Below the pieces are notes generated by a model, which had not been told where the DNA came from, searched no databases, and saw only the letters and a program-made list of their open reading frames with translations. Source: Bacillus sp. FJAT-25509 (GTDB lineage Bacteria > Bacillota > Bacilli > Bacillales > Bacillaceae_G). From it: a stretch of 64,000 nt of DNA. Made by a program: the position numbers and the translations under genes. Location of the stretch: NCBI RefSeq assembly GCF_001420605.1, contig NZ_LJIZ01000003.1, positions 548,095-612,094 of the forward strand, in the 5' to 3' direction. Below, piece after piece: positions 18,582 to 28,523 of the stretch. Numbering within the stretch: the stretch's first letter is position 1; each line of letters begins with the position of its first letter.

Positions 18582-19166
18582 TCAATCACGAGCTCTATTT
18601 TTAAAAATTAACTGGTAATAAGCAATTAAAATTACAAATATAGTTAACCAAAATGTAAGTAAAGCTATCCAAATTCGATAATCAGAGAGCATATAGTATT
18701 CTGGCATTGTTCCAAAAACATAGTCTAAAATAAGATCTTGTAAGATCCAAATACTTGCAACAGTCAAATGCCATTTTTTAACCTTAAATGACGGTGCAAA
18801 CAAAAGAGCCTGGATTGCCATAGCTCCATGCGAAAAAATTAATAAGTATGCAATCTTATTAAGTCCACCTGCTAAATAAAGAACCATTCCATTCATTAAA
18901 ACTGCCCATATTCCATATTTCAACAAGCTTACATATGCAAGTGCTTCTATTAATCCATTCCGTTTATTTAAAATGAAAAGTAGCAATACAATACAGAAAA
19001 ATAAGGATGCAGTAGGACTATCAGGTACAAATATTTTTAACCAACCAGGAGTAAAATCAAGTTGAGATTTATACCAATAGTATCCATAGATTGTTCCTAG
19101 TAGATTTATTATAAATAAAGCAATTAAATTAGGTTTAAGCCGTAGCATACTGTAGAGTATGTTCAC
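18582..19166 (-). CDS. ypjA: DUF1405 membrane protein YpjA
   Basis: A 194-residue protein with five or six predicted membrane helices, including a central GLNKIAYLLIFSHGAMAIQA segment typical of DUF1405. Its place between qcrC and ypjB is conserved. Function is unknown. The start is uncertain: the frame opens with GTG at 19166 behind a weak GAAGTGA site, and an ATG at 19148 also fits. Confidence 0.82.
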   Translation of the reverse strand: MNILYSMLRLKPNLIALFIINLLGTIYGYYWYKSQLDFTPGWLKIFVPDSPTASLFFCIVLLLFILNKRNGLIEALAYVSLLKYGIWAVLMNGMVLYLAGGLNKIAYLLIFSHGAMAIQALLFAPSFKVKKWHLTVASIWILQDLILDYVFGTMPEYYMLSDYRIWIALLTFWLTIFVILIAYYQLIFKNRARD

Positions 19167-19284
19167 TATTTCACTTCATCTCACTTTCACTTAGGAGATT
19201 TAATAAATTTATAACACAAAGTTCACAATTTATATGTATCATCACATTTTTTACATGTTATTATTTCAGTATACAATAAAACAT

Positions 19285-19310
19285 AAAAAAAGAGTCGAAA
19301 ATTCGACTCT
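19285..19310 (-). terminator. qcrABC operon terminator
   Basis: Perfect hairpin AGAGTCGA/TCGACTCT (19291-19310) followed on the minus strand by a T run, just after the qcrC stop. Confidence 0.9.
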
Positions 19311-19317
19311 CTTTTAA

Positions 19318-20094
19318 TTACTCTGTTTTACCTGCTTTTGAAACGAATTCAGCTAGAACTTTAAGTTCTGCGTCAGTACCTTTAAATACACCAGATGGCA
19401 TCGCTTTACGACCGTTTCTTGCGATATGAGCGATTTCTTCAGGTTTTAAACCATTATTTTGAAGACTTGGAGCTGCTGCGCCACCTTCAAGATTATCGCC
19501 ATGGCAAGATACACAAGTATTTTTTTGCAATAGTTTATATGCTGGATCTTCTTTATTTAATTCAACAAAAGTACGGATTTTACCTTGTTCTTTTTGTTTT
19601 TTCCAGTCATGGTGAGCCGCAGCTTCCCATGTTAAATAAATTACACCAGATAAAGCTAATAACATAAATCCTGTAGCTAATGGACGTTTAATTGGTTTTC
19701 TATGTGGACTACGATCTAAGAATGGCGCTAATAATAAGCCACCAAAAGCTAATCCAGGAATTACGAAAGCACCAATTACGTTATAGTCACCAGAAGCATA
19801 GCTATATTTTAAGAATTGATATAAGAATAAGAAATACCAGTCCGGTAATGGCGTATAGCCAGTATCAGTTGGGTCTGCAACCCTCTCAAGTGGAGATGGA
19901 TGTGCAATTGTTAATGTTAAGTATCCAATTAAGAAAACTGCTCCTACCATCCATTCTTTTAATAAGAAGTTTGGCCAGAATGCTTCAGTTTTACCAGGAT
20001 ATTCTGAATAATCCTTTGGTACATTAGGTTTACGTCCTGCCATTGCTGGTACACGTGAGTCACCTACAAATTTCATTCCTTTACCGCGATGCAT
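19318..20094 (-). CDS. qcrC: Menaquinol:cytochrome c reductase, cytochrome b/c subunit
   Basis: A 258-residue fusion found in Bacillales: the N-terminal part is the subunit-IV-like half of cytochrome b (membrane helices about 50-70, 105-125, 138-156; PDWYFLFLYQFL motif), and the C-terminal part is a c-type cytochrome domain with CVSCH at 194-198 binding heme covalently, and a distal Met ligand in KAMPSG. It passes electrons from menaquinol to cytochrome c. It is third in qcrA-qcrB-qcrC. Confidence 0.96.
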   Translation of the reverse strand: MHRGKGMKFVGDSRVPAMAGRKPNVPKDYSEYPGKTEAFWPNFLLKEWMVGAVFLIGYLTLTIAHPSPLERVADPTDTGYTPLPDWYFLFLYQFLKYSYASGDYNVIGAFVIPGLAFGGLLLAPFLDRSPHRKPIKRPLATGFMLLALSGVIYLTWEAAAHHDWKKQKEQGKIRTFVELNKEDPAYKLLQKNTCVSCHGDNLEGGAAAPSLQNNGLKPEEIAHIARNGRKAMPSGVFKGTDAELKVLAEFVSKAGKTE

Positions 20095-20157
20095 GTTCTC
20101 CCTCCTTTATTCCGACACACTTTAGTCAATTTTTACTAAAGCCCCATGCACTAAATC

Positions 20158-20832
20158 TTATAGTGGACCTGAAATACCTTGCTTACGAATAATTAAGAAA
20201 TGGGCACCCATAAGAGCAAGTAAAGCACCAGGTAAGAAGAATACATGGATTGCGAAGAAACGAGTTAATGTTTGTGCACCGATGATTTCCGGATTACCTG
20301 CAATTAACGTTTTCACTTGCTTACCAATAAATGGTGTTTGTTCAGCAATTTGCAGACCTACTTTAGTCGCAAATAACGCTTTCATATCCCAAGGTAATAA
20401 ATATCCTGTAAAGCCTAATCCAAGCATTACGAAGAAGATTAAAACCCCTACAACCCAGTTAAGCTCACGAGGCTTTTTATATGCGCCTTGGAAGAATACA
20501 CGTAAAGTATGTAAAAACATCATAACAATTACTAAACTTGCACCCCAGTGATGCATACCACGAACGATTTGTCCGTATGCAACGTTGTTTTGTAAGTAAT
20601 AAACTGATTCCCATGCATTTTTGATATCTGGAACATAGTACATTGTTAAGAACATTCCAGATAAAATTTGAATTACTGTAACGAAAAATGTTAATCCACC
20701 GAAGCAATATACGAATGCTGAAAAATGGTGTGCTGGATTAACGTGTTCTGGTACTTCATGATCAGCGATATCTCTCCAAAGAGGCGTAATTTCTAATCGC
20801 TCATCTACCCAGTCGTAAATTTTGTTAAGCAC
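20158..20832 (-). CDS. qcrB: Menaquinol:cytochrome c reductase, cytochrome b subunit
   Basis: A 224-residue cytochrome b6-type membrane protein with four membrane helices. The heme b histidine pairs are seen in the second helix (RGMHHWGASLVIVMMFLHTLRVF) and the fourth helix (RFFAIHVFFLPG...GAHF). A conserved Cys near the start of the b6 family (FVYCFGG here) may bind an extra heme, by analogy with cytochrome b6. It starts two bases after qcrA in a conserved operon. Confidence 0.96.
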   Translation of the reverse strand: MLNKIYDWVDERLEITPLWRDIADHEVPEHVNPAHHFSAFVYCFGGLTFFVTVIQILSGMFLTMYYVPDIKNAWESVYYLQNNVAYGQIVRGMHHWGASLVIVMMFLHTLRVFFQGAYKKPRELNWVVGVLIFFVMLGLGFTGYLLPWDMKALFATKVGLQIAEQTPFIGKQVKTLIAGNPEIIGAQTLTRFFAIHVFFLPGALLALMGAHFLIIRKQGISGPL

Positions 20833-20834
20833 GA

Positions 20835-21338
20835 TTATTTACCTCCTGTATTTGGTTCTAGTTTACCAAGATAGAAAGAATCACCTTTCACTTTTACCGC
20901 ATAGTTGTCTAGTGGACCAAGCGGTGGTGTACCTTTAATGTTTTTACCATCCTTATGGTAACGACCGCCATGACATGGACAGAAGAATTGATTTGGAAAA
21001 TCTTTATTGTCGTTCCAACCAACTGTACAGCCTAAATGCTTACAAGTAGGTGATAACGCAACGATGTCTCCATTTGAATTCTTGTACACCCATGCAATGT
21101 GTGACGCATCAGATTTAACCCAACCATCAACCTGCTTAACTTTAAAGTCAAAGCGTTTTGGATCAGTCGTTAAATCTTTGATTAGTCCAACTTGCACCAT
21201 TGCTCCAGCTTCTTCTTTTTGTAAAACTGGGTCAATGGCAAAACGAGCCAATGGCATTAGCATTCCTGCCGCCATAAAGCCGCCTACACCTGTTAAAGTG
21301 TAGTTTAAAAACTGGCGTCTTGAAACCTTTTCACTCAT
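20835..21338 (-). CDS. qcrA: Menaquinol:cytochrome c reductase, Rieske iron-sulfur subunit
   Basis: A 167-residue Rieske protein. The N-terminus has a twin-arginine-like motif (SRRQFLNYTLTG) before a membrane anchor, so export by the Tat route is likely. The [2Fe-2S] ligands are in CKHLGC and CPCHGG. The ATG at 21338 follows GAGGGGGG; a GTG at 21359 in frame overlaps that site. It is first in the operon, with a good sigma-A type promoter upstream. Confidence 0.96.
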   Translation of the reverse strand: MSEKVSRRQFLNYTLTGVGGFMAAGMLMPLARFAIDPVLQKEEAGAMVQVGLIKDLTTDPKRFDFKVKQVDGWVKSDASHIAWVYKNSNGDIVALSPTCKHLGCTVGWNDNKDFPNQFFCPCHGGRYHKDGKNIKGTPPLGPLDNYAVKVKGDSFYLGKLEPNTGGK

Positions 21339-21409
21339 GAAAATTCCCCCCTCTATCACAAGTACTCCTGTACGGACAACAGCTATAATAATAAAACTAG
21401 GACACTTTC

Positions 21410-21438
21410 ATAATATAATAACAAATTTAGAAGGTCAA
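21410..21438 (-). promoter_or_regulatory. Putative sigma-A promoter for qcrABC
   Basis: On the minus strand TTGACC (21433-21438) and TATTAT (21410-21415) are 17 bases apart, about 72 bases before the qcrA start. Confidence 0.6.
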
Positions 21439-21481
21439 TAATATCCTAATAATAATCATAGTAATAATGTTGTTTTTATTT

Positions 21482-21931
21482 TTATCCCCATATTTTAGAA
21501 AATAATGCATTTATGTGAGATAATTGTTTATCAATTATTACTCGTTGTGATGATTCATCTAAGCTATTGATATTTAAATTAGGTAACCAAATTAATGATT
21601 CATCCAATTCAGATTCTGACTGTCTCCAATCAAAATCACATGTTAAATAAAACACATGCTTAATCCCACTAGTTTTAAACTCTTCATACCAAGCCTTTAA
21701 TCGGTTTATTTTATCAGATTCTTCAGGTAAATAAGTAAATTCAGGAGCAATTACAACTCTGCCTTTATATGTACGTTCAAGTTCCGAAGTAAGTATTATT
21801 AAGTCCTCTCTTTGCTCGGCAAGACCAATATTTTCTTTCTTCAAAGAAACAGGACAAAGCGGAATAATGATCGTATCGATGTACTCCAGATTCTCAATAA
21901 CTTGATTTAATTCATTTGTTGTCCATTTCAT
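21482..21931 (-). CDS. ypiF: YpiF family protein (DUF2487)
   Basis: A 149-residue soluble acidic protein beginning MKWTTNELNQV, with the DUF2487 pattern (IIPLCPVS near 22, YLTCDFDW near 97). It lies just upstream of the qcrA promoter, as in B. subtilis, where ypiF precedes qcr. Function is unknown. The ATG at 21931 follows AGAGGTAA; the TTG before it is out-competed. Confidence 0.85.
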   Translation of the reverse strand: MKWTTNELNQVIENLEYIDTIIIPLCPVSLKKENIGLAEQREDLIILTSELERTYKGRVVIAPEFTYLPEESDKINRLKAWYEEFKTSGIKHVFYLTCDFDWRQSESELDESLIWLPNLNINSLDESSQRVIIDKQLSHINALFSKIWG

Positions 21932-22234
21932 CAAAATTACCTCTTTCTATTAAAATAATTTATTTATAATTGTGAAATTTTTGTGAACAAATTTCTATTT
22001 TCCATTTAACCATACATTACTATTTTAAGAAAGAAAAAAAGTCCACTAATAAAGGATTTTACAGTGAGGTGAATGGCATCTTTGTAGTTAATTCAGAACC
22101 TCCATTAACAGTTCACTGATATATTTTAAAAAAATGTAAATTTAGTTGAACTACTATCCGTTTCGAGTCAAATATTTCTATGAGATCAATAAAGTGACTT
22201 TTTTACTAATATTATTTTTTATAAGTGTATTTTT

Positions 22235-22384
22235 TTATGAGTAATTAGCTAATCTTAATCTTACATACTGTTTTTTTTTTAACTTATATAAGTTGATAAA
22301 TCGTTCGACCTCAATGAGATTTACCAGAAAGCTTTGGACCAAAAATGAAACGTATACTACGATTAGGACCATGAATCTTGCCAC
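22235..22384 (-). CDS. Possible small membrane protein, unrecognised
   Basis: Open frame starting GTG at 22384 (or ATG at 22372), ending TAA at 22235. The 45-49 residues contain one hydrophobic helix (about residues 5-24, rich in Val/Leu/Ile/Phe), then an acidic short stretch and a basic tail with Lys-Lys-Lys and Arg. The ribosome site is weak and no family is recognised. It may be chance coding in an AT-rich gap. Confidence 0.22.
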   Translation of the reverse strand: MARFMVLIVVYVSFLVQSFLVNLIEVERFINLYKLKKKQYVRLRLANYS

Positions 22385-22483
22385 AATTAAAAGCTAAGGC
22401 CCTAAAAATGGAAATTAACCCCACATATCTTATTTAACAATAAAAATTAACTCTATTCAATTAGCAAATAACTTTTCAACAGT

Positions 22484-22512
22484 AAAAAAGCCCCCACAAA
22501 TGAGGACTTTTT
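22484..22512 (-). terminator. ypiB terminator
   Basis: Hairpin AGCCCCCA/TGAGGACT with T and A runs on both sides, 12 bases after the ypiB stop. Confidence 0.8.
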
Positions 22513-22523
22513 TCAGGTTTTCA

Positions 22524-23063
22524 TTAAGTTAATGAATTGAGTTGCTTAGTTAATTCTTGGAAAAGCTTTTTGTCTTGATTATCTAAAGCTTCATCAATCA
22601 TTTTCATCAATCTGTCTTTTTGGAAATTCATAATTGAATCTGACAATAGCTTTTCAGCAATTACGCGGTCTTTTTCGTTACTATTTAAGTTTTTTGGTAG
22701 ATGTGGGTTCTCTTCTAAAACTGAAACAAACATCGGATATTGAAAAGAAGATTTAAAGTTGAGCTGGATATAAATATCCTCATCCCTATTTAGTCGAATA
22801 TCGTGAAATGATTTCTCTGCATCCGTCGTCATAACATTTTGTTTATAAAAATGAAATGGGACTTCTTTAACACAGTTGGTCGACATCACTAATCCACGTG
22901 GACAATATTTAGACTGTTCTACAAAATGAACCTTTTTCATTAAATAATCATGGCTCATTAGGTAATTTAAAATCCAAACACATTCTCTTTGCTTTAACTG
23001 AAAATTACTTAGAAACCATTTAACAAAATCTTTCTTCTCATTCACAGATACAGGGGTTGCCAT
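22524..23063 (-). CDS. ypiB: YpiB/ReoY, UPF0302 family
   Basis: A 179-residue soluble protein of the UPF0302 family. The Listeria relative ReoY helps the ClpCP protease degrade MurA and so controls peptidoglycan synthesis; the same role is plausible here but not shown by sequence. The pattern includes [19 protein letters not shown] at the start, the [15 protein letters not shown] segment and a C-terminal [20 protein letters not shown] helix. It follows ypiA in the usual order and ends in its own terminator. A second family member occurs at 56188-56730. Confidence 0.9.
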   Translation of the reverse strand: MATPVSVNEKKDFVKWFLSNFQLKQRECVWILNYLMSHDYLMKKVHFVEQSKYCPRGLVMSTNCVKEVPFHFYKQNVMTTDAEKSFHDIRLNRDEDIYIQLNFKSSFQYPMFVSVLEENPHLPKNLNSNEKDRVIAEKLLSDSIMNFQKDRLMKMIDEALDNQDKKLFQELTKQLNSLT

Positions 23064-23116
23064 TTTAAATCCCTCCTCTGTCCATAAAATTTGTCCCCTT
23101 TTCTGAATAAAGAAAA

Positions 23117-24376
23117 CTACAGAATTTCATTTATTCTTTCAAGACGCTCTCTTACTTCTTCCTGTAGATACTCATCGTCTACAAGTTTACTGTAAACCTC
23201 TTTTGCTTCTTGTACTAAGCCTTCTTCAAACAATAGGTCTCCGTATTCCTTTAAGAAGGAAATTTCCTGGTTAAAGTCATTATATGCTAGACGATATTGT
23301 TTTAATGCCAATTCATAATTTTCATTTCCATAATATGCTTTGCCTAAGTCCCAATTAAAATGAGGATCTGAAGCCCCATGCTCGATTGCTAGTTCAATTA
23401 TACTAATAATATCATCGAAATCTTCTTCTTCGAAAAGAATTCCGACTAATAACTGAACTGCCTCAATTAGCGAAGGATCATAAATTAATGCTTCCTGTAA
23501 ATGTTTCTTACTTGCTTCTAAATTTTTCATTTTACGAGCTAATTTAGCTGCTGATAAAAGGCATTCTACATTCGTTTCATCAACTAGTAAAGCTTTTTGT
23601 AATATATCATAACCTTCTTGAAATTGGCCTTCAAGGTCATGCGCCTTACTTAACCATAAATGTGCTACCAAATATTCAGGATCAAAGAAGATTGCTTCTT
23701 CGAATACTGGAATAGAGGCTGCATAGCGTTCAGCTTGAAATAGCGTTATGCCATATCCTAATAGCGTATGGAAGTCTTTTGATTTCTGAATTCCTTTTTC
23801 ATAATAGGAAATTGCATCTTCCCATTCACCTTCAGCACTTAAACATTCAGCAAGTCTTAAATCTTTATTTACTCCACTTACTTCAATTTCTTGATAGTTG
23901 AGTTTTTCGTAAAATGGTATTGCTTTTTTATAATCATATTTACTAAAATAATACTCCCCTAATGCAAAATCTACTACAGGTTCATTAGGTAAAATTCTTT
24001 TGGCTTCAAATAATTTTTGTTCAGCTACTTCATCAAGACCCTGAACTTGATATAAATCAGCCATTAATAATAGTGCTTGAACTCGACTCTCACTATCTTC
24101 TTTTATTGCAAGTAAAATTTCTAAAGCGTCGTCTTCTAAATCTAGATCCAACAATATTTCTGCATACATTATTTTAAGATCATCGTCGTCATCGTATAAG
24201 TAAACTAAATCTTCAATGAGATTTTTCGCATCTTCTACAAATCCTAATGATTGAAAAAGAAGTGCTGCTTCGTATTTTTCTTCATCGTTTGCAGTTTTTA
24301 AATTCTTTCTTAATAAATCCAATCCCTTTTCGGTATGACCGTTCTCTATTAACTGAACAGCTTCGTATAAACTCAT
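23117..24376 (-). CDS. ypiA: TPR-repeat protein YpiA
   Basis: A 419-residue protein of tandem tetratricopeptide repeats covering almost the full length (for example [74 protein letters not shown]). There is no signal peptide, so it is a cytoplasmic scaffold or adaptor. It is adjacent to ypiB, and the two have been linked genetically in Bacilli by synteny; the partner is unknown. It lies 17 bases after aroA. Confidence 0.88.
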   Translation of the reverse strand: MSLYEAVQLIENGHTEKGLDLLRKNLKTANDEEKYEAALLFQSLGFVEDAKNLIEDLVYLYDDDDDLKIMYAEILLDLDLEDDALEILLAIKEDSESRVQALLLMADLYQVQGLDEVAEQKLFEAKRILPNEPVVDFALGEYYFSKYDYKKAIPFYEKLNYQEIEVSGVNKDLRLAECLSAEGEWEDAISYYEKGIQKSKDFHTLLGYGITLFQAERYAASIPVFEEAIFFDPEYLVAHLWLSKAHDLEGQFQEGYDILQKALLVDETNVECLLSAAKLARKMKNLEASKKHLQEALIYDPSLIEAVQLLVGILFEEEDFDDIISIIELAIEHGASDPHFNWDLGKAYYGNENYELALKQYRLAYNDFNQEISFLKEYGDLLFEEGLVQEAKEVYSKLVDDEYLQEEVRERLERINEIL

Positions 24377-24393
24377 TCTTACACCTCATATGA

Positions 24394-25677
24394 CTACTTA
24401 ATTAATTCATTTAATTGCTCTTTAAAGTTCGGAAAAGATACAGCTATGCATTCCGTATTTTCAATAATTGTATCACCTTTAGCAAGTAATGCAGCAATTG
24501 AAAGCATCATTCCCATTCGATGATCACCATGTGAATTTACATTCGCACCTATTAAAGAACTATTTCCTTGTATAATCATACCATCTTTTGTTGCTTCAAT
24601 GCTTACACCAAGATTTGTAAGTTCTGTTACAACAGTCTGGATACGATCCGTTTCCTTTACTCTTAACTCTTCAGCATCTTTAATAATGGTCTCTCCATCT
24701 GCTAAAGCTGCTGCTAAGGCTAAGATCGGTAACTCATCGATACAAGTAGGAATTTCAGCCCCACCGATTACAGTTGATTTTAAATTCGATGATTTCACTC
24801 GAATATTCGCAATTGGTTCTCCGTTTACAACTTTTTCATCCTCTAATGTTATATTAGCGCCCATTCTTTCTAAAACAGTTAATATCCCTTTTCTTGTAGG
24901 GTTCACCCCTACATTTTTTAACAAGATTTCGCTATTTGGAACAATCGACCCTGCTACTAAGAAAAATGCTGCTGATGAAATGTCCCCAGGAACAATAACA
25001 TCTGTTGCAGTTAATTCTTGGTTTCCATTAATTGAGACTTTGTTCCCATCAACTTCTAACTCACAACCAAATGCCTTTAGCATTCTTTCAGTATGGTCAC
25101 GAGACTTTTCCGGTTCAGTCACAGTCGTTGTACCTTTTGCAAATAAACCAGCTAATAAAATTGAAGATTTAACTTGTGCACTTGAAACAGGAGAAGCATA
25201 AGAAATACTATTCAGTGAACCTCCTCTAATAGAAATAGGTGTATATGTAGCGTCTTCACGTCCATCTATAGAAGTTCCCATCATTTTTAAAGGTTTTGTA
25301 ACACGTTTCATTGGTCTTTTACCAATTGATTCATCACCAATAATAACTGAATGGAATGGTAAACCACTTAATATTCCCATCATTAATCTTGCTGTTGTTC
25401 CCGAATTTCCTACATCAAGTACTTCGTGTGCCTCTTTAAGTCCTTCAATTCCTTTACCATAAACGACTACTTCATCTTCTGATACTTCGATTTGTACACC
25501 TAATTTTCTAAAACAAGCAATCGTACTTAAACAATCTTCACCTAATAGAAAGTTAGTAATTTTTGTAGTCCCTTTCGCTAGTGATCCAAACATAATTGCT
25601 CTATGAGATATTGATTTATCTCCTGGAATTGTCACATCACCAACTAAACGGATTTTTTCTAACTGGGTATTTCTCAT
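24394..25677 (-). CDS. aroA: 3-phosphoshikimate 1-carboxyvinyltransferase (EPSP synthase)
   Basis: Sixth step of the shikimate pathway, joining PEP and shikimate 3-phosphate. The 427-residue protein has GDKSISHRA near the start, [25 protein letters not shown], the [11 protein letters not shown] segment, [16 protein letters not shown] and the GDHRMGMML region of the family. The ATG at 25677 lies behind AAGGTGA; a GTG at 25686 is also in frame. In B. subtilis (named aroE) it is preceded by tyrA, hisC and the trp operon; here aroB lies directly upstream with 186 non-coding bases between. Confidence 0.96.
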   Translation of the reverse strand: MRNTQLEKIRLVGDVTIPGDKSISHRAIMFGSLAKGTTKITNFLLGEDCLSTIACFRKLGVQIEVSEDEVVVYGKGIEGLKEAHEVLDVGNSGTTARLMMGILSGLPFHSVIIGDESIGKRPMKRVTKPLKMMGTSIDGREDATYTPISIRGGSLNSISYASPVSSAQVKSSILLAGLFAKGTTTVTEPEKSRDHTERMLKAFGCELEVDGNKVSINGNQELTATDVIVPGDISSAAFFLVAGSIVPNSEILLKNVGVNPTRKGILTVLERMGANITLEDEKVVNGEPIANIRVKSSNLKSTVIGGAEIPTCIDELPILALAAALADGETIIKDAEELRVKETDRIQTVVTELTNLGVSIEATKDGMIIQGNSSLIGANVNSHGDHRMGMMLSIAALLAKGDTIIENTECIAVSFPNFKEQLNELIK

Positions 25678-25872
25678 CATAGTCACCTTGTCTAACCTTT
25701 CTATATGTATTTACATTCCATTTTTTATTAAATCAAACCTTTTTTTTCTCTGAAATTCTATTCGACGAATTGTCCTATGTTTTTCATTTTCAATGTTCAA
25801 TTAGTCTAATTTAGAAAAAGAAAATGATATTTTGATTTAACATTTGATCAAAACACCATTTTCAGATAAGTA

Positions 25873-26958
25873 TTATGAAATTATTTGTTTAAAAAAACTA
25901 TCTAAACTTTCTTTTATAAAGTTTTCGTCTAATTCACAAATCACTGGATTCCCAAAACTTTTTAATAATATATATTTTATTTTCAAATCTATATTTTTCT
26001 TATCTTGTTTCATTAGATTTACAATAGGTTCTAATTCTAATTTTGAATAAACAGGATAATTCAATCGATTATACCAATTTACAATTTCTTTAAATTTTAA
26101 GTCAACCTCAAAGAACTGTTCACTCAAATAGATTGAAAATAAGGTTCCAAATGCAATAGCCTCACCATGAGTTGTTTTCGCATAACCTAAATAAGCTTCA
26201 ATCGCATGCCCAAGAGTATGGCCTAAGTTTAAAAATGCTCTTTCACCAGTTTCTCTTTCGTCCTTGGAGACAATTTCATTTTTTACACTTATCCCCATTG
26301 TCACACATTTTTCAATTAACGCATCATCTAAATTTTCAAGTGAAAGAATATTATCCATTAACCAATTCAAATTGTCGGTAGAAGAAATCATAGCTTCCTT
26401 ACTAATTTCAGCAAAACCTGATCTCCATTCCTCAATTGGCAAAGAAGATAAAAAGTTTAATTCATACAAAACTAGTTCCGGCTGATAAAATGCGCCAACT
26501 ATATTCTTAGCTTTTGGAAGATTTATAGCGACTTTACCACCTATAGCACTATCGTGGGCTAGTAAAGTAGTCGGTAATTGGATAAAACGAATACCACGCA
26601 TATAAGAAGCTGCAACAAATCCTGCTAGATCACCAACTACTCCTCCACCTAAAGCAATTATTAAACTATTACGATCTAATTGGACATCAAAACAATAGGT
26701 TAAACAATTTTCGTACATAGCAAAACTCTTACTTTTTTCACCATGTGGAATGATAAAGTGTTCAACTTTATTTGCTTTACTACAATTTAGTAATACTTGC
26801 TCTAGATAAAGTGGAGCAACTTGATCATCTGTAATGATTAATATCTTTGAAACTTTAGGTACTAAGCTATCCAACTTTGATTGTAGTTGACTCAATACTC
26901 CAAACCCTATACAAACATCATATTGTTTAGAGCTTGTTTTGACAGTTATCGCATTCAT
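25873..26958 (-). CDS. aroB: 3-dehydroquinate synthase
   Basis: NAD-dependent conversion of DAHP to 3-dehydroquinate. The 361-residue protein has the HGEKSKS segment, the GGGVVGDLAGFVAASYMRG nucleotide-binding region and metal-binding His residues in LNLGHTLGHAIE and HGEAIAFG. It overlaps the aroC stop by one base (TAATG), a sign of translational coupling. No aroH (chorismate mutase) follows. Confidence 0.96.
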   Translation of the reverse strand: MNAITVKTSSKQYDVCIGFGVLSQLQSKLDSLVPKVSKILIITDDQVAPLYLEQVLLNCSKANKVEHFIIPHGEKSKSFAMYENCLTYCFDVQLDRNSLIIALGGGVVGDLAGFVAASYMRGIRFIQLPTTLLAHDSAIGGKVAINLPKAKNIVGAFYQPELVLYELNFLSSLPIEEWRSGFAEISKEAMISSTDNLNWLMDNILSLENLDDALIEKCVTMGISVKNEIVSKDERETGERAFLNLGHTLGHAIEAYLGYAKTTHGEAIAFGTLFSIYLSEQFFEVDLKFKEIVNWYNRLNYPVYSKLELEPIVNLMKQDKKNIDLKIKYILLKSFGNPVICELDENFIKESLDSFFKQIIS

Positions 26959-28127
26959 TAAAACTTCCTCGCATACTCACGGAAATCTTCAATATTACGC
27001 TTTAAACGCTCAAGTTGATCTGATTCAAATTGTTCAATAACTGCTTTTGCAACTTCCCAAGCAACAATATGCTCTGCTACTACACTTGCTGCTGGAACAG
27101 CACAGCTATCTGAACGTTCGATACTTGCTTCATAAACTTTTTTTGTTTCAATATCAACGCTTTGTAACGGCTTGTATAGCGTCGGGATTGGCTTCATTAC
27201 TGCTCGAACGACAATAGGCATACCTGTTGTCATACCGCCCTCAAAACCGCCTGCACGGTTCGTTAATCGGTAGTAGCCTTGTTCTTCTGAATATGCAATC
27301 TCATCATGAACTTCACTACCAGGTAAGGATCCAGCTTGAAACCCGATTCCAAATTCTACACCTTTAAAGGCATTAATGCTTACAATTGCCCCTGCAATTT
27401 TTGAATCAAGTTTTCTGTCATAATGAACGTAGCTACCAACACCAGCTGGCATACCTTCAACAACAACTTCTACAATCCCACCAACTGAATCGCCATTTTG
27501 CTTTGCATCATCAATTAATGTTTTCATATTTTCTGTAGCTTCTGCGTCTATACATCTTACTTCTGAGTTTTCAGCTTTATTATGTAAGTCTTCTACATTT
27601 TTATAGTCTAAATTCTTCGCTTTAACTCCACCAATTTCAATAACATGGCTTGCAATTGTGATACCTAGCTCACTCAACAATTTTTTTGCCACCGCACCAG
27701 CTGCAACACGTACAGTTGTTTCACGAGCAGAAGATCGCTCTAAAACATTTCGTACATCTCTAAAACCATATTTTATAGCTCCATTTAAATCGGCATGCCC
27801 TGGTCTTGGTTTTGTAATGCTTCTTTTTCCTTCGTATTCTAGATCTTCTAAAGGTTCAGCACCCATAATATTAGTCCAATGTTTAAAGTCGTTATTTTCA
27901 ACAACCAGTGCGATTGGAGAGCCTAAAGTATAACCATGTCGAACACCACTAGTAATTTGAGCAGTGTCCTTTTCTATCTGCATTCTTCTCCCTCTTCCAT
28001 ATCCACCTTGACGTCTACGAAGTTCAACATTTATTTCTTCTGCTAAAATTGGTAAGCCTGCTGGAACGCCTTCAATAATTGTAGTTAATTGTGGACCATG
28101 TGATTCACCTGCTGTTAAATAACGCAT
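26958..28127 (-). CDS. aroC: Chorismate synthase
   Basis: Final common step of the shikimate pathway: FMN-dependent removal of phosphate from EPSP. The 389-residue protein starts [15 protein letters not shown] and shows [11 protein letters not shown], the [30 protein letters not shown] signature in shortened form across residues 108-138, and the [12 protein letters not shown] motif. In B. subtilis it is called aroF. It heads aroC-aroB. No cheR lies between it and ndk here; instead the DAHP synthase gene is upstream. Confidence 0.96.
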   Translation of the reverse strand: MRYLTAGESHGPQLTTIIEGVPAGLPILAEEINVELRRRQGGYGRGRRMQIEKDTAQITSGVRHGYTLGSPIALVVENNDFKHWTNIMGAEPLEDLEYEGKRSITKPRPGHADLNGAIKYGFRDVRNVLERSSARETTVRVAAGAVAKKLLSELGITIASHVIEIGGVKAKNLDYKNVEDLHNKAENSEVRCIDAEATENMKTLIDDAKQNGDSVGGIVEVVVEGMPAGVGSYVHYDRKLDSKIAGAIVSINAFKGVEFGIGFQAGSLPGSEVHDEIAYSEEQGYYRLTNRAGGFEGGMTTGMPIVVRAVMKPIPTLYKPLQSVDIETKKVYEASIERSDSCAVPAASVVAEHIVAWEVAKAVIEQFESDQLERLKRNIEDFREYARKF

Positions 28128-28523
28128 TTCAACACCTTCTCTTTATGTAAGTTTAAAATTAATTAGTTACTACTATAGCACAACCTATTCTGAATTTAAT
28201 ATAAAAAGAGAGCCATATTCCGGCACTTTTTTGATTTTTTAACAAAAAAATGAATTATTCAGTAGAAAAACCTAATGCTCAGCATTTGATTGTGCAATCT
28301 TTTTTATTAATATTTTAAATCAAGAAAAAATCGGATGAAATCTCTTTACAGCTTAAAGACTGTACCGAGAAAGCTCATCTAATGTTGTAATTAGTTTTTA
28401 TCATATTCAATTATTTTTCGTCATTCTCATTGCTAAAGCATTTGAGTCTCTGATTATTCCTGTACCATTTATAAGGTCGTTTTTTCAAAGCATTCACCGT
28501 CAGCTTTTTTTAGATAATTTTAC
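28128..28523. other. 396-base intergenic region between aroC and aroG
   Basis: AT-rich with no convincing open frame. A short pair AAAGC/GCTTT flanks a loop near 28489-28512 but lacks a T run on the minus strand, so it is a weak terminator candidate. No riboswitch was recognised. Confidence 0.4.

Larger units (their letters stand above)
21932..22523. other. 592-base gene-poor region between ypiF and ypiB
   Basis: AT-rich, with no confident gene. It holds the ypiB terminator at 22484-22512 and, on the minus strand, an open frame of 49 codons (22235-22384) listed separately. No T-box, riboswitch or transposase remnant was recognised. Confidence 0.5.

Noticed and set aside
24599-25201. A 200-residue + strand frame
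   Set aside because: It lies antisense within aroA, has no ribosome site and no recognisable motif.
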